From contig CM053328.1 in NCBI GenBank assembly GCA_028583605.1, positions 17,563,982 to 17,627,981 on the forward strand: a DNA stretch of 64,000 bases. The letters are read 5' to 3'. Shown piece after piece: positions 48,353-59,290 of this stretch; the stretch's first letter is position 1; every line of letters starts with the position of its first letter. Source of the DNA: Dastarcus helophoroides. Taxonomy: Eukaryota > Arthropoda > Insecta > Coleoptera > Bothrideridae. Made by a program: the position numbers and the translations under genes. The notes beneath the pieces are model-generated. The model worked only from the letters and a program-made list of their open reading frames with translations. It was not told where the DNA came from and searched no databases.

Positions 48353-48646
48353 GTGTGTAAAATTAAATATTTATTAAAATATATAACCATGGGTACTAAT
48401 CTTCGCTGGCTGGTAGGTTTCTTTCCAGGATTCCTTAAGGTTGAAGCATATATGTTGCACTGTACGGGAAGGAAAGCAACCCGAAGCAATGTTACCATTT
48501 TATATTCAATGCTTTTTAATGCGGTAACGCACACTTGTGGGAAGGGAAATGCGACGAAATTCAAAGAAAGATTTGGTTCGCGTCGCGTCCCGTCCCATAC
48601 GGTGCAACATAAGTGCTTAAACTTTTACCATCCTTCCCAATGCTGA
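48353..48646 (+). CDS. unrecognised 97-codon open frame
   Basis: The product begins MCKIKYLLKYITMGTNLRWL and has five cysteines and a basic patch (RKATR). An antisense frame of 82 codons covers much of the same DNA, so at most one can be real. The block is less AT-rich than its flanks. No family is recognised, and no transposon ends frame it. Confidence 0.15.
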   Translation: MCKIKYLLKYITMGTNLRWLVGFFPGFLKVEAYMLHCTGRKATRSNVTILYSMLFNAVTHTCGKGNATKFKERFGSRRVPSHTVQHKCLNFYHPSQC

Positions 48647-48720
48647 TAAGGCAATACAAATTTGTTTCTGTTTATTACGTAGTCCAATTGCAACATGTAT
48701 TGCAAAGCCATTAGAAAAAA

Positions 48721-49058
48721 CTCAAAAATAGTATTACCTATGTAAATTCTAGCTTCCAGGGAACATTTCTATTAAGAATTTCTTAATTCTTTTATATATT
48801 TATAATCTATGATTCATAGAATTAGAATATTGATTGTTCCCTTTTGAAATCCCAGCGAAAACATTTACGTACGACCCATTAAGACATTACTCAAAAATAG
48901 TATTACCTATGTAAATTCTAGATTCCAGAGAACATTTCTATTAAGAATTTCTTAAGTATTTTATATAATTCTAATCTATGATTCGTAGTATTATATTATT
49001 AATTGTTTCCTTTTGAAAACGCAGCGAAAACATTTAGGTACGACCCATTAATACATTA
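48721..49058 (+). repeat. 169-bp tandem duplication
   Basis: CTCAAAAATAGTATTACCTATG starts copies at 48721 and 48890; both run through 'gaacatttctattaagaatttcttaa' and end 'acatt.a.gtacgacccatta'. They are diverged at a few percent or more. No coding. Confidence 0.85.
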
Positions 49059-49279
49059 AACAAAACTTAAAAAGTGATGACATTCCGAAAACAGAAAGCA
49101 ATCAAGCATTAATTTGTTATTGGAGAGTTCTAACGCACATCAATCACATGCCCCGGATAAAACAATATGATTGGTCTAAAACAAATACAGACTTATGCGC
49201 CTGACATGCTGCACAAATACAAAGTTTTACTTCTGAGTCAAGATTTTCGATGTATTTTTCTCAGCAAATATTGCTCTTT

Positions 49280-50090
49280 GCTTCTGAATTTTTATAAAGA
49301 TAGTAATGGGAATTATTATAATATTTACATGCAAAACTAAATTTTCGAAAATTTTGCAAATACAGAGTTAAGCTTCAAGTATAAAATTCTAAACTTTTAT
49401 TTTTTTTTTGTGTGGAAATTACAAATTTTAATTTGACATTGCTTCTACGGGGCGCTAGTTACATATTATTATTCACGTACGTTTTTATCTTTTGGGCCAT
49501 GCTTAACCAACTCGAGAATCTAAAAGAACGCCCAATTCTACAAAGAAAAGGTAGGTTCAAGTGGGATAGTTGTAAATGATTTTTGGAAGTCTGAAGTTTG
49601 AAGTTTAAGACTCCACGTATAGTAAATGAAAGTTAAATGTTTTATGTGAAATTATATTCTTAAATATGCAAATTTTGCAGATTTTTTTGCAAAAAATTCA
49701 GTTTACAATTTCCTTCTTGCTTACTATGACAGTCAAAAATATCGGGGTAATTGGGAAGAGCTACTTAGATGTGCTATACTTTAAAAGTTATAAATATTCA
49801 ATGGGGCAATTGCTTTTGCTGGTTCAGAAGAACTTGGCTCGTGTAAATATTATATGATTTTTTTTTGTTTTCCATGATTTTATCAAAGAATAGGGTCAAA
49901 TTTACTCTCTGGATAATTTGTAGCAGATAAATTTCAGTCCATGGAAAACCTGAGATGACATAGGCAGGAGTAATTCCCGACACCTAAACCTGCTTTAACA
50001 GTTTAGAAAAGTTTAACTTTTGAAAAAAGTCTCATTACCTGCGCATTAATTGATGTTCACAATTGCGCTATTATTTTGTTTTCAGTTTCC
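49280..50090. repeat. candidate continuation of the interrupted foldback MITE, then AT-rich DNA
   Basis: 'ggggcgctagtt' near 49450 and 'caattctacaaagaaaaggta' near 49535 match the intact copy at about 36533 and 36632. From 49.6 kb onward no similarity or gene is supported. Confidence 0.45.
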
Positions 50091-50092
50091 CG

Positions 50093-50128
50093 TATTCCCC
50101 TATTCCCCTATTCCCCTATTCCCATGAA
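50093..50128 (+). repeat. ATTCCCCT x4 minisatellite
   Basis: Four perfect or near-perfect copies of the 8-bp unit ATTCCCCT stand in a row. Confidence 0.9.
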
Positions 50129-50169
50129 GCAATTGTAAACGCTAACTCACATCATCTGCGAGCATTTAT

Positions 50170-50405
50170 ACCTTCAAATTATCGTACTATTTGTTGACTT
50201 ATGTAAATTAAAAGTATTTAACTATAACTTACTTATAATTATGTTTTATAATATTTATCATAATGATGTTGAAGCACTTCTAAAGTTATTTCTAGGAATT
50301 TTCGCACCTTTTCATATAAAATATCGTGACTTATTCTGCTGCTTAGTGCGCTAAAGGTTTTACTAACTGAACTAGATATCACAGTCTATACAGGGGTGGG
50401 CAAAT
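50170..50405 (+). repeat. dispersed repeat, second copy of 10.9 / 11.6 kb family
   Basis: 'ttatgtaaattaaaagtattta' and 'ataattatgttt' match near 10920-10975; 'cgcaccttttcatataaaatatcgt' and 'gttttactaactgaacta' match 11650-11725. In the 11-kb copy these parts are separated by about 700 bp containing the palindrome and hairpin. Confidence 0.6.
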
Positions 50406-51012
50406 TTAATACTGATATGATCGACATTAATTTTTCTTATTTATGAGCGATCGACAAATGGATTAAATTAAAAACAATACAAATTTAATGAAGGTATATA
50501 TTGATTAACATGTTAAATGCATTGTATTTACTATTTTGAGCAATATTTTATTGATAAATATTTTGGATTAATTTTTCATTTTTCATCAATAAGTCTTGCA
50601 AAGTTAGCGTTATAATCACTGATGCACAATCTAATATAAGCCAATTGTGATTTGATGTTTTTCATTTGATAAAATCCTACTTCACATAAATAAGTGGAAC
50701 AAGAAAAGCAAATATTCTCATTGTCATCACTTTCAATAAGGAATATTTTTCATCTGGTAATAAATTCCAAAAATAATTTTCATTTGCACGTGCTTTCAAA
50801 ATTATGTCTAATTATATTGTAACGCAATGTAAATAGATGAAATAGGATTTAGAATAGAATTGTAGAATTTAGTTAATAAAAAAAGTTTCTAGAAGGTTCT
50901 GATAAGGGGAAAGCGGCCGCGATAACGAAACAAACGGCAGATAAGCGTTCCAGAAATTTCGGCATTCGATAAGTCTTATCTGCCGAAAATTCTGGAAGCC
51001 GCGGGCCGAAAC

Positions 51013-51020
51013 TATAAAAA
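51013..51020 (+). promoter_or_regulatory. TATA box in the 5' LTR
   Basis: TATAAAAA followed about 25-30 bp later by TCAGTCAGTTAG, an initiator-like sequence. It is present in all LTR copies and would start the element's RNA. Confidence 0.7.
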
Positions 51021-51135
51021 GGCGGTCAGTTTTCCCTCGAGTCAGTCAGTTAGAAGCAAGTGCAATAAGTTGGTTAGCAATTAGTAAATAATTAGTGAGT
51101 TACTGTTCAGTTGAAGTGTGCCGAGTTAATTCAGT

Positions 51136-51141
51136 AATAAA
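51136..51141 (+). terminator. polyadenylation signal of the LTR
   Basis: AATAAA about 35 bp before the LTR end. The equivalent in the 3' LTR would direct 3' processing. Confidence 0.55.
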
Positions 51142-51176
51142 GTGTATCAATTCGAACCGATAAAGTACGTAACATC

Positions 51177-51191
51177 TGGTGTCAGAAGCGG
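51177..51191 (+). promoter_or_regulatory. primer-binding site
   Basis: TGGTGTCAGAAGCGG begins two bases after the LTR. It is complementary to a tRNA 3' end that finishes CCA, and the sequence fits a tRNA-Leu acceptor end. The tRNA identity is inferred from memory of such sites. Confidence 0.75.
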
Positions 51192-51331
51192 AATTATTCG
51201 TGTATTGTGCTTTATTACTCGAAAAAAATTCGTGCCAGGTGCCGTAGTTGACTTTATCTCGGACGTTTTAAACTGTTAAATAGTTTATACGAGGCGCGTC
51301 AAGTAAAATCTTGAACATTCTACTACGCTTT

Positions 51332-52695
51332 ATGGATACGAGATTAAAATCGGCCAAAATGGAACAACAAATGCAAGCGTTATTCGCAATGTTTAAAGAA
51401 CACGATGAAGAACGAAGGCGACAAGATGAAGAGAGAAGACGACAAGAAAAACAACGAGATGAAGAACGAAAACGACAAGAAAAAGAACGAGATGAAGAGC
51501 GAAGACGACAAAAAAAGAAAAAGATGAGGAACGAAGACGACAAGAAAAAGAACGAAGACGACAAGAAAAAGAACAGGAGGAAGAACGAAGACGACAAGAT
51601 GAAGAACGAAGACGACAAGAATTGCATAGTTCATTAGCAAATATAACAGAAGAAATGGGAGTCGACGTTGCTAAAATGAAAGTAGAAATTACAAGAATGA
51701 AAAGAGAGATGAGAAAAGTCAGGGAAGAAATTGGAGAAGTAAAAGAAAAATTAAACAGCAAGCTTTTTGATTTGGAAAATGCAACAAAGAGGGAGATCAG
51801 CAACATAAAAAATAACATGAAAAAGTTGCTAAGTGGACAAAGCACACAACATGAATCCGAAAGTGTACCTGCTAGTTCTTTCCAAAAGGTAAAACCTCCG
51901 ACCTATGACGGAAAAACATCCTTCCACACCTACAGAAAACAGTTTGAAGCTGCTGCTAAGGCCAATCAGTGGACGGAGGAAGCAAAGGCAACCTCATTAG
52001 TGGTATCCCTGCGCGGAGATGCTCTGGAATTACTCCGAACTCTATCGGATCAAGAACAAGCCTATTATGAAGATCTAGTTAGGGCTTTAGAGCTAAGATT
52101 TGGGGACCACCATTTGCAGCAAGTTGTCCAGTCGCAGCTGCTAGTAAGAAGGCAGAAAAGTGGCGAAACCCTGCAAGAATTCGAGGCTGACGTGAGAAGA
52201 CTGGCGTATATTGCCTATTCAACAGCACCAACCGATTTTCTGGAACTTCACGCAGTTAGAATTTTCATAGAAGGAATAAGAGACCCGGAAGTCCAGAGAG
52301 TGATACGCTTGTCGAACGTCCGAACATCAAGGGAGGCACTGATTAGAGCCTTGGAGGTTGAAGCCGCTTACAAGGTTTCAGAGCCAGGGGCGTCACGGAG
52401 AATTAGGAAAGCTGACATCGAAGAGGCCGCGAATGACACTGATCTCGCGAACATGAGCGCTAACATAAAAGAAATGAATGCGAGTATGAGTGCTAACACG
52501 AAGGAAGTAAAGGGAATGAACGCGAACATAAGCGCTAGCCTAAAGAAAATGGACGCGAGAATCCAAGAACTGGTAGGAACTCTAAAAGGCAGATCCAACA
52601 GAAGCACATGTTACAACTGTGGCAAACCGGGGCACTTCAAGAAGGACTGCAGGTCAGCCCCAAGAAGTCGACAAGTCCCACAGCAGGAAAACTAA
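51332..52695 (+). pseudogene. gag: gag, with one frameshift
   Basis: This is the structural capsid/nucleocapsid protein. The first true ATG is at 51332 (MDTRLKSAKMEQQ). About 60 residues of charged coiled-coil follow, built from DEERRRQ/QEKERDE-type heptads encoded by a near-repeat in DNA. Near 51505-51520 the frame shifts inside an A-rich stretch of that repeat, so the two halves lie in different frames. After the shift come more coiled coil, the gag core (PTYDGKTSFHTYRKQFEAAA, LRGDALELLRTL, RRQKSGETLQEFEADVRRLA) and one CCHC zinc knuckle, CYNCGKPGHFKKDC, near 52610. The frame ends at 52695. Pol overlaps in the -1 frame from about 52608, so pol is expected to be made by -1 ribosomal frameshifting. 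Confidence 0.93.
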
Positions 52696-53637
52696 AATCA
52701 GCCAGTGGGAAGGGGCACTCACTGGCTGGTGTCGAGCAACGAGCCCCCAAAACTCGTTCCATCAAACAGATAAAAAGGACCATGGAAAGTTTAGTAGTTG
52801 CAGCCAGCGTAGATGGAAGGAATGTACAGGCCACAGTCGACACAGGCGCCATGGTTACTTTGGCACGAAGGAACATCCTACCGTCGCAACCGAAGGTACT
52901 GTCGCAAAGAATGGTCCTCAGAACAGTTACGGGAGATACTGCGCCAATTATAGGAGAGGCAGACGTCATGATTGGTCTGGGAAAACTAAGGATTTCGCAT
53001 CGGGTGTTGGTGGCAGATATCGAAGACGAACTGATTCTGTGGATGGACGTAATCAGGCAACATGGTTTTACTTTCGACCCAGCACAGAACATTTTAAAGA
53101 TTGGAAATGAAGAGCTTGTCCTGACTACACCAAAGGACACTCCAAAGGAGGTAAGACTGTTTGCCTGCGAAACAGCTGTAGTACAGGGAAGCAGCGAGAA
53201 GACGGTTATGGCTGTGATGGAAGGAGATTTGGGCTGCTGCGTTGGATTAGTGGAACCGACTTATGACATTTCCAAGAATTTGCTAGTGGCGAGATCCGTG
53301 GTTAAAGTATCTCAGAAGGTACCTGTGAGAGTTGCCAACGTGTTCCCAACAGCACGCTCAATAAAAAAGGGTAGTACTCTAGCAGTCTGTACCCCAATAG
53401 CCTCAATAAGCTCCTTGGGAGACAGTTGTGCGCCAGTACAGGAAACGAAGATTGGGCAAGTCAAGTTGGAAGTGGACTTGAAACACTTGTCCAAGGAAGA
53501 AGTAGTTCTGGCTAGGTCATTTCTAAAGAAAAACCACGGCGTTTTTACCGATGGAGACCGAAATCTAGGAAGGACCGACGTAGTTCGACACAAAATCAAC
53601 ACCGGCGATGCAACACCTATTCGTCAACCCCCTAGAA
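52608..53637 (+). pseudogene. pol: pol, protease part up to the hAT insertion
   Basis: The frame overlaps the gag end by 88 bp in the -1 phase. The aspartic protease is clear: VDTGAMVTLARR near 52836-52870 (DTGA active-site loop) and IEDELILWMDVI near 53015-53050, the usual hydrophobic strand before the second flap. The DNA following codes for the linker toward RT. The frame is then cut by the 673-bp hAT element at 53638. The apparent continuation to 53717 is hAT sequence. There is no other stop in this part, so the break is entirely due to the insertion. Confidence 0.93.
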
Positions 53638-54310
53638 CAGGGGTTCCCAACCTCGTGCCCGCGGGCACCTTGGCGCCCGCGGAACGATTCGTATGTGCCC
53701 GCCACTCTTCGACATAGACAGAATTTTTTCATAAACATTAATTAAAAATGTGAATTACTTTTATTTATTTGTTAGAGTTTAAATTTTTTTGAGTGCCTAG
53801 GTTTATGAAATACGTATGTTTGCGATATTATATAAAATTGAATCATTTTTCGGTTCGACATATTTATGCGAATCATTGTTTTTAAACATAAACTCAATAA
53901 AATCAAGATATAGATCTCGACTCACCGATGAGCATCTGTATGATTGTTTGTTAACAGAATTATCGTCATACTCTCCTAATTATGAAGCACTGGTCAATAA
54001 TATGCAATGCCAAAGATCACATTGACATATTGATATTATATTTTTTATAAAATGTTTTCTTCGTATTTGTTTTTTGTTTACTTTTTACGTTTTGCAAATA
54101 CATTTCTCCGTGTGTATGAAATTTGAATAATAATTTATTATTTTGAAACATTTTTGTTTATCATTTATTTACAAATTATGAATATAAGAAAATAAATTAT
54201 GGGAAAATGAGAAGTTATGGAAGGAGTTTGTAGATTAAAAATAGGTGGTGCCCGCCACTCTACCAATATTTTAGAATGTGCTCTAGAGTACAAAAAGTTG
54301 GGAACCCCTG
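53638..54310 (+). mobile_element. hAT element nested in gypsy pol
   Basis: The ends are CAGGGGTTCCCAACC and GTTGGGAACCCCTG, and CCCTAGAA is duplicated exactly at 53630-53637 and 54311-54318. It is 673 bp long. GC-rich words (GTGCCCGCGGGCACC, GCGCCCGCGG, GTGCCCGCC) stand inside the left end and GTGCCCGCC again near the right end. It is an internally deleted descendant of a larger transposon, keeping only the end of the transposase (see 53816-54025). Duplication plus insert is 681 bp, divisible by three. Confidence 0.96.
53816..54025 (+). pseudogene. hAT transposase C-terminal dimerisation segment
   Basis: FGSTYLCESLFLNINSIKSR and YRSRLTDEHLYDCL are the highly conserved end of hAT transposases of the type related to the ZBED5/GTF2IRD2 proteins ('fGStY.CE..FS.m...Ks.yRsrLtdehl'). 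This segment mediates dimer formation. No N-terminal zinc finger or DDE part is left, so no activity is possible. It ends in a stop 285 bp before the element's right end. Confidence 0.85.
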
Positions 54311-56943
54311 CCCTAGAAGATTACCGGTGGCCAAGCAAGAGGAAGTCGCGGGACTGGTTAAGAAGATGATGAAGGATGGAGTCATCGAGGAGTCCAATAG
54401 TCCATGGTCTTCCCCTGTAGTCTTGGTTACAAAGAAGGACGGGTCAACAAGATTCTGTGTCGACTACCGGAAATTAAACGACGTCACTAAAAAGGACAGC
54501 TACCCCTTGCCAAGAATTGATGACACCCTAACGACCTTGTCTGGGTCCACCTGGTTTTCAACTTTGGACTTGAAAAGTGGATATTGACAAGTGAGCATAG
54601 ACCCCGACGACAAAGAAAAGACGGCCTTTTCATCTGGGAGTGGATTATATCAGTTTACGGTTATGCCTTTTGGACTATGCAACGCACCGGCTACTTTCGA
54701 ACGTCTAATGGAACTGGTACTTCGAGGACTCACTTGGAAAACCTGCTTGGTTTACCTAGATGACGTCATGGTAATGGGCAAGAGCTTTAAAGAACATTTG
54801 GAAAATCTTCAAGAAGTTTTCGACAGATTAAAGCAAGCCAACTTAAAACTGAATCCAAAGAAGTGCTCTTTGTTTCAAAGGAAAGTAGAATTTTTGGGCC
54901 ACACTGTATCAGCCGCAGGAGTTGAAACAAATATCAGCAAGACTCAAGCAATTCGTGGCTGGCTAAGACCCAAAGACAAACATGAACTGAGGAGTTTCTT
55001 GGGGCTATGTACCTATTACAGAAGATTTGTGAAAGGTTTCGCCAACATCGCTGCGCCGTTGCATCAACTAACGGAAGAAAGAAGGCCGTACGTCTGGACT
55101 CCCGACTGTGATACCGCTTTCCGAAAACTGAAGTCCGCCTTGTGCACAAGCCCTATCTTGGCTTATCCTCAGCAGATTGGGAAGTTTGTGTTAGACACAG
55201 ATGCCAGCAACGTCGGCATTGGAGCTGTGCTATCCCAAGTTCAAGGCGGTGAAGAAAGAGTAATCGAGTATTACAGCAAGATCCTGACGAAGCCGGAGAG
55301 GAACTATTGCACCACCAGGAAGGAACTACTTGCGATAGTGAAGGCCGTGGAACACTTTCACAAGTATTTGTACGGGCAAGAATTCCTCATCAGAACAGAC
55401 CATTCGGCACTTTCTTGGTTACTCCGAATGAAGAACGCGGAGGGACAGACGGCTAGATGGTTAGAAAGGCTTCAGCAGTATCACTTTAAGGTGCATCATC
55501 GACCGGGACGACAGCATAACAACGCTGACGCTTTGTCCAGAAGACCTTGTGGGGATTGCAAACACTGCAGACGAGTTGAGGACCATGAGGACATGGTGGA
55601 TATAAGGGTCACTTCTGTCCAGCCAGAAGACGAATGGACTGTTGAAGGTCTTCGAAAGCTACAGAGGAGCGACGCTGATATCGGACCCATATTGGAATGG
55701 AAAGAAGCTGGAGACAGACCGGAATGGCAAGAGGTTTCCGACAGAAGTCCAGCTCTTAAGAATTTGTGGGCTCAATGGAAATCCCTCCAGGTCGAGGACG
55801 GGGTAGTGAGGAGAGCATGGGAAAGCGCGGATGGAAAGCGTGTCAACTTGCAGTTGGTGGTGCCTCAGGAGAAGATTCCACAGGTCTTGTGGGAGGTGCA
55901 CAATGGGACCTCTGGTGGACACCTAGGGATGAACAAGACCCTGGAGAAGGTTCGAAAACGGTTCTATTGGGTTAACTGCAGGGAGGACGTCGAGCGGTGG
56001 TGTCGGAAATGTGTCACCTGTGCTGCTTCCAAGGGTCCTCGTACGAGAACCAAAGGGGCCCTGAAGCAATATAATGTGGGAGCTCCATTTGAAAGAATTG
56101 CAATCGATGTGGCAGGACCATTCCCAGCTTCAGACGATGGAAACAAGTACATCCTGGTGGTCATGGATTATTTCAGTAAATGGCCCGAAGCTTATGCCAT
56201 CCCAAACCAGGAAGCCACCACAGTCGCAAGGGTTCTTGTGGACAACTTCATCTGTCGATTTGGTGCTCCCTTTGAACTACACTCGGACCAGGGAAGGAAC
56301 TTTGAATCGGGCGTTTTCCAAGAGGTGTCGTCTTCTTGGAATAAGGAAAACTCGAACAACACCTCTTCATCCACAGTCTGACGGAATGGTGGAGAGATTT
56401 AACAGGACCTTAGAGGAACATCTTTCGAAGGTCGTTTCCAAACATCAGACCGACTGGGACCGACATCTACCACTATTTCTGATGGCCTATCGCGCGGCAA
56501 CTCATGAAACTACAAGTCAGACTCCGGCAAAAGTGATCTTCGGGAGGGAACTGCGGCTTCCGTGTGACTTGGTGTTTGGATCACCAAGGGAGATCCCCAG
56601 GGAAACGATGGGTTTCGTAGATCACTTGAGGGAAGCGATACTGGAGACGCATGCTCTGGTGCGGATGAAGATCAACTTGGCGACGGACCGGATGAAGGCC
56701 AGGTATGACGTGAATGCCAATCATGGTGGTTTCAGTGAGGGCGAGTTGGTATGGCTATACAACCCTCAGCGAAAGAAAGGAGTTTCGCCAAAGTTTACGC
56801 CATCTTGGGAAGGGCCGTACAAAGTGCTGAAGAGGATCAACGACTTGGTATACAGGATCCAGCGTAGCTCCAGGAGTAAAATGAAAGTGGTACACCGTAA
56901 CAGACTATGCAAATTTAGTGGCGAAGTGACTGATTGGAACTGA
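54311..56943 (+). pseudogene. pol: pol, reverse transcriptase, RNase H and integrase, two breaks
   Basis: It resumes in the same frame as the protease part. RT: WSSPVVLVTKKDGSTRFCVD and DYRKLN (54.41-54.47 kb), FSTLDLKSGY, then a TGA stop at 54588-54590 where Trp is expected, VMPFGLCNAPATF, and the catalytic LVYLDDVMV near 54750. RNase H: VLDTDASNVGIGAVL near 55190 and the TDHSAL block near 55400. Integrase: an H-H-C-C zinc site (HNGTSGGHLG ... CRKCVTCAASK, 55.90-56.03 kb), first Asp in AIDVAGPF near 56105, second in HSDQGRNF near 56283, and the Glu block MVERFNRTLEEHL near 56385. A small frameshift near 56320-56340 separates the second and third integrase residues. The end is at 56943. A chromodomain is not evident. 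No env follows. Confidence 0.95.
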
Positions 56944-56960
56944 TTGGGACGATCATTTCT

Positions 56961-56973
56961 AAGGGGGAGGCAG
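56961..56973 (+). promoter_or_regulatory. polypurine tract
   Basis: AAGGGGGAGGCAG directly before the 3' LTR; primes plus-strand DNA synthesis in this class. Confidence 0.85.
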
Positions 56974-57348
56974 TGTAACGCAATGTAAATAGATGAAATA
57001 GGATTTAGAATAGAATTGTAGAATTTAGTAAATAAAAAAAGTTTCTAGAAGGTTCTGATAAGGGGAAAGCGGCCGCGATAACGAAACAAACGGCAGATAA
57101 GCGTTCCAGAAATTTCGGCATTCGATAAGCCTTATCTGCCAAAAATTCTGGAAGCCGCGGGCCGAAACTATAAAAAGGCGGTCAGTTTTCCCTCGAGTCA
57201 GTCAGTTAGAAGCAAGTGCAATAAGTTGGTTAGCAATTAGTAAATAATTAGTGAATTACTGTTCAGTTGAAGTGTGCCGAGTTAATTCAGTAATAAAGTG
57301 GGTATAATCTATCACGTGTATCAATTCGAACCGATAAAGCACGTAACA
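56974..57348 (+). repeat. 3' LTR
   Basis: 375 bp, TGTAACGC ... CGTAACA. Full length compared with the 5' LTR; otherwise they differ at only a handful of positions. Confidence 0.96.
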
Positions 57349-57352
57349 ATAT

Positions 57353-57524
57353 TGTTAAAACTAATTCTAGATCTGATGAATTCCATGGGCGAAGTTCGAT
57401 ATCCAACCTGGGTGGTCAAAGCCCCACTTTTGATGATCGACCGTGAAATTAACTTTGTTCTTTGTTTTATCCTGTAAACTTTTTATTTAGAAATTTTCAG
57501 TTTTTTTTGAAAATTTCAAATTTT
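57353..57524. other. no recognised feature
   Basis: Flanking AT-rich DNA with T-runs. Confidence 0.4.
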
Positions 57525-58096
57525 TTTTGTTTTTTAATTTTATTTAACATTTCTTTGACCCAGTTTGGAAATATTTAAATTTTTATTGTTTGTTGACAAT
57601 ATTCTAAAACAGTTTCTGAAATATGACTACGTGATATTTAAATTTATTTAAAACGTCACCTCATGACAGTTGACAAAATAAGAGGTTAGTTTATTTTATA
57701 TAGAATAGGAAAAATAAAAAATAGAAGACCAAAATTAGATATAAAAAAAATTTGTTTTTTTGATAAATTATAAAAATATAAAAAATACATTAAAAAGGTT
57801 GTAGCACTCGACATCGATGTTTCGCTCTCATAATAAAATTTTTTTTTTCATACCTAATTTTGGTCTTCTATTTTTCATTTTTGCTATTCTATGTAAAATA
57901 AACTAAACTCTTATTTTGTCAACTGTCATGAGGTGACGTTTTAAATAAATTTAAATATCACGTAGTCATATTTCAGAAACTGTTTTAGAATATTGTCAAC
58001 AAACAATAAAAATTTAAATATTTCCAAACTGGGCCGAAAAAATGTTAAATAAAATTATAAAACATAATGTTTCCGGTCAATAAGAGTTCACAATGA
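57525..58096. mobile_element. foldback MITE family FB1, best-preserved copy
   Basis: The arms of about 260 bp are close inverses: 'tttggaaatatttaaatttttattgtttgttgaca' with its complement, 'acgtgatatttaaattta' with its complement, and 'gaagaccaaaattag' with 'ctaattttggtcttc'. The right end 'ttccggtcaataagagtt' is kept; the left arm is cut short. It is 25-200 bp downstream of the gypsy element. Confidence 0.8.
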
Positions 58097-58279
58097 AGTT
58101 CAAATTTGTTGTCAATATTCCTTGTTTTCCTCAAGATTTTCACATATTATTTTAAATTCGTAAGGTAAAATCGATATTTAGAACTTTTCTCTCAAAAATC
58201 CTGATTATTGAGTTTTTTTCACATTTTAATTTTTTTCTAGAAATATTAATTTTGTTTTAATTCTTAATTAACCACCAAT

Positions 58280-58500
58280 TTTTTTTTATATATCGGGTGT
58301 AGCAGAATCATGGTACGCTCCCTATTTTTTCTTTATTTACGAAGATAAAATTTTCAAAGTTGCTACACTTGATATATTTCTGAAATGTAAAATTTTGACA
58401 TAAAATTGACGTTCCTACAGCTGTCACTTTTGCTAAAACTGATACCAAACTTTGATTTTTAAATAGAACACCCTATATATTAGTACATTTTTGGAATACA
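58280..58500 (+). repeat. dispersed repeat, empty-site paralogue of 6.43-7.06 kb
   Basis: Same blocks as the 6.4-7.06 kb copy, without the LTR between 'ctaaaactg' and 'ataccaa'. Ends near CACCCTATATAT. Confidence 0.65.
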
Positions 58501-59290
58501 GTAGTATAATAAGTAGTAGTATAATAATAAGACCCAAATAGTTTTGGGGGACTAATCCTGCCTCTGGAAGGTTTAGCCTCTTAGTTAACTTCGCCTATGA
58601 TGAATTCAACTGAGCTGATATGAGCAAGATTTGATGCAATAACCTCTTATCAAATTCTCCAAACGGAAATGAAATAAATTCAGAAATCGGTTGAAGATTG
58701 TTGAGTTTTGCAAATATTGGAATTATTGATCAAGATTTTCCAGTTCAGAACAAAACATTTCGATATTACATTCAGTAGTAAGTTTAATTTGTTTTTAAAA
58801 ATATGGAAAATATTTAAAATTTTATCTTTTTAAGTGTATAGCAAAGAGCTTTAATTTTGCTTTAAATTCATTTACCAAACTGAATACTATTTTTTCAGTT
58901 TTCTTGTTATTGTAAATTAAGCGATTTGTAATGGCCCATTAAATGCGTAAGAGATGCCAATTTTATTACCCATACTAGATCTTCCAATTGTTCATGTTTT
59001 TCTCCCAATGTGTCCAAAAATACAATAATTTCAGGCAAAGGATTTTGAATTTTTTCCAAAAAAACTTTCCCGACTGGCCACCCTAATAATGAATTTAAAA
59101 AGCGTGCAATTTGAAAATCAAATTTTATATTTAATTACTGAATTTTTCACTGTAACTAAAAATAAAATGATGTCAGTTGTAGAATGGATACGGTTTAATT
59201 TTTAATTCGTGTTACATCGTTAGCTAAATTTTTAATAGACATTTTAAATAAAAAATTTTGATATTAACCTAGTAAAATATTTAAAATGTC
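58501..59290. other. no recognised gene
   Basis: AT-rich; 'tagtagtataataa' microrepeats near 58500-58530. Confidence 0.4.

Larger units (their letters stand above)
50818..51174 (+). repeat. 5' LTR
   Basis: TGTAACGCAATG ... ACGTAACA. It contains a promoter (TATAAAAA at 51013) and AATAAA at 51136. Compared with the 3' LTR it lacks 18 bp after position 51145 or so (a 'gggtataatctatcacgt' type segment). Confidence 0.96.
50818..57348 (+). mobile_element. full-length Ty3/gypsy LTR retrotransposon, inactivated
   Basis: LTR-PBS-gag-pol-PPT-LTR in the gypsy order (protease, RT, RNase H, integrase), with no env. ATAT flanks it at 50814-50817 and 57349-57352. The LTRs are 357 and 375 bp and nearly identical; the main difference is an 18-bp gap in the 5' LTR, so insertion was fairly recent. 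Disabling changes are a gag frameshift, a 673-bp hAT insertion in pol, a stop in RT and a small frameshift in integrase. Solo LTRs of the family are at 5.27, 6.66 and 11.98 kb. Confidence 0.97.

Noticed and set aside
51268..51845. Minus-strand frames of 86-150 codons rich in Ser, Phe, Leu and Val
   Set aside because: They are the reverse strand of the gag heptad repeat; the plus strand has the gag homology.
56944..56973. env gene downstream of pol
   Set aside because: Only 30 bp separate the pol stop from the 3' LTR, so this is not an env-bearing errantivirus-type element.
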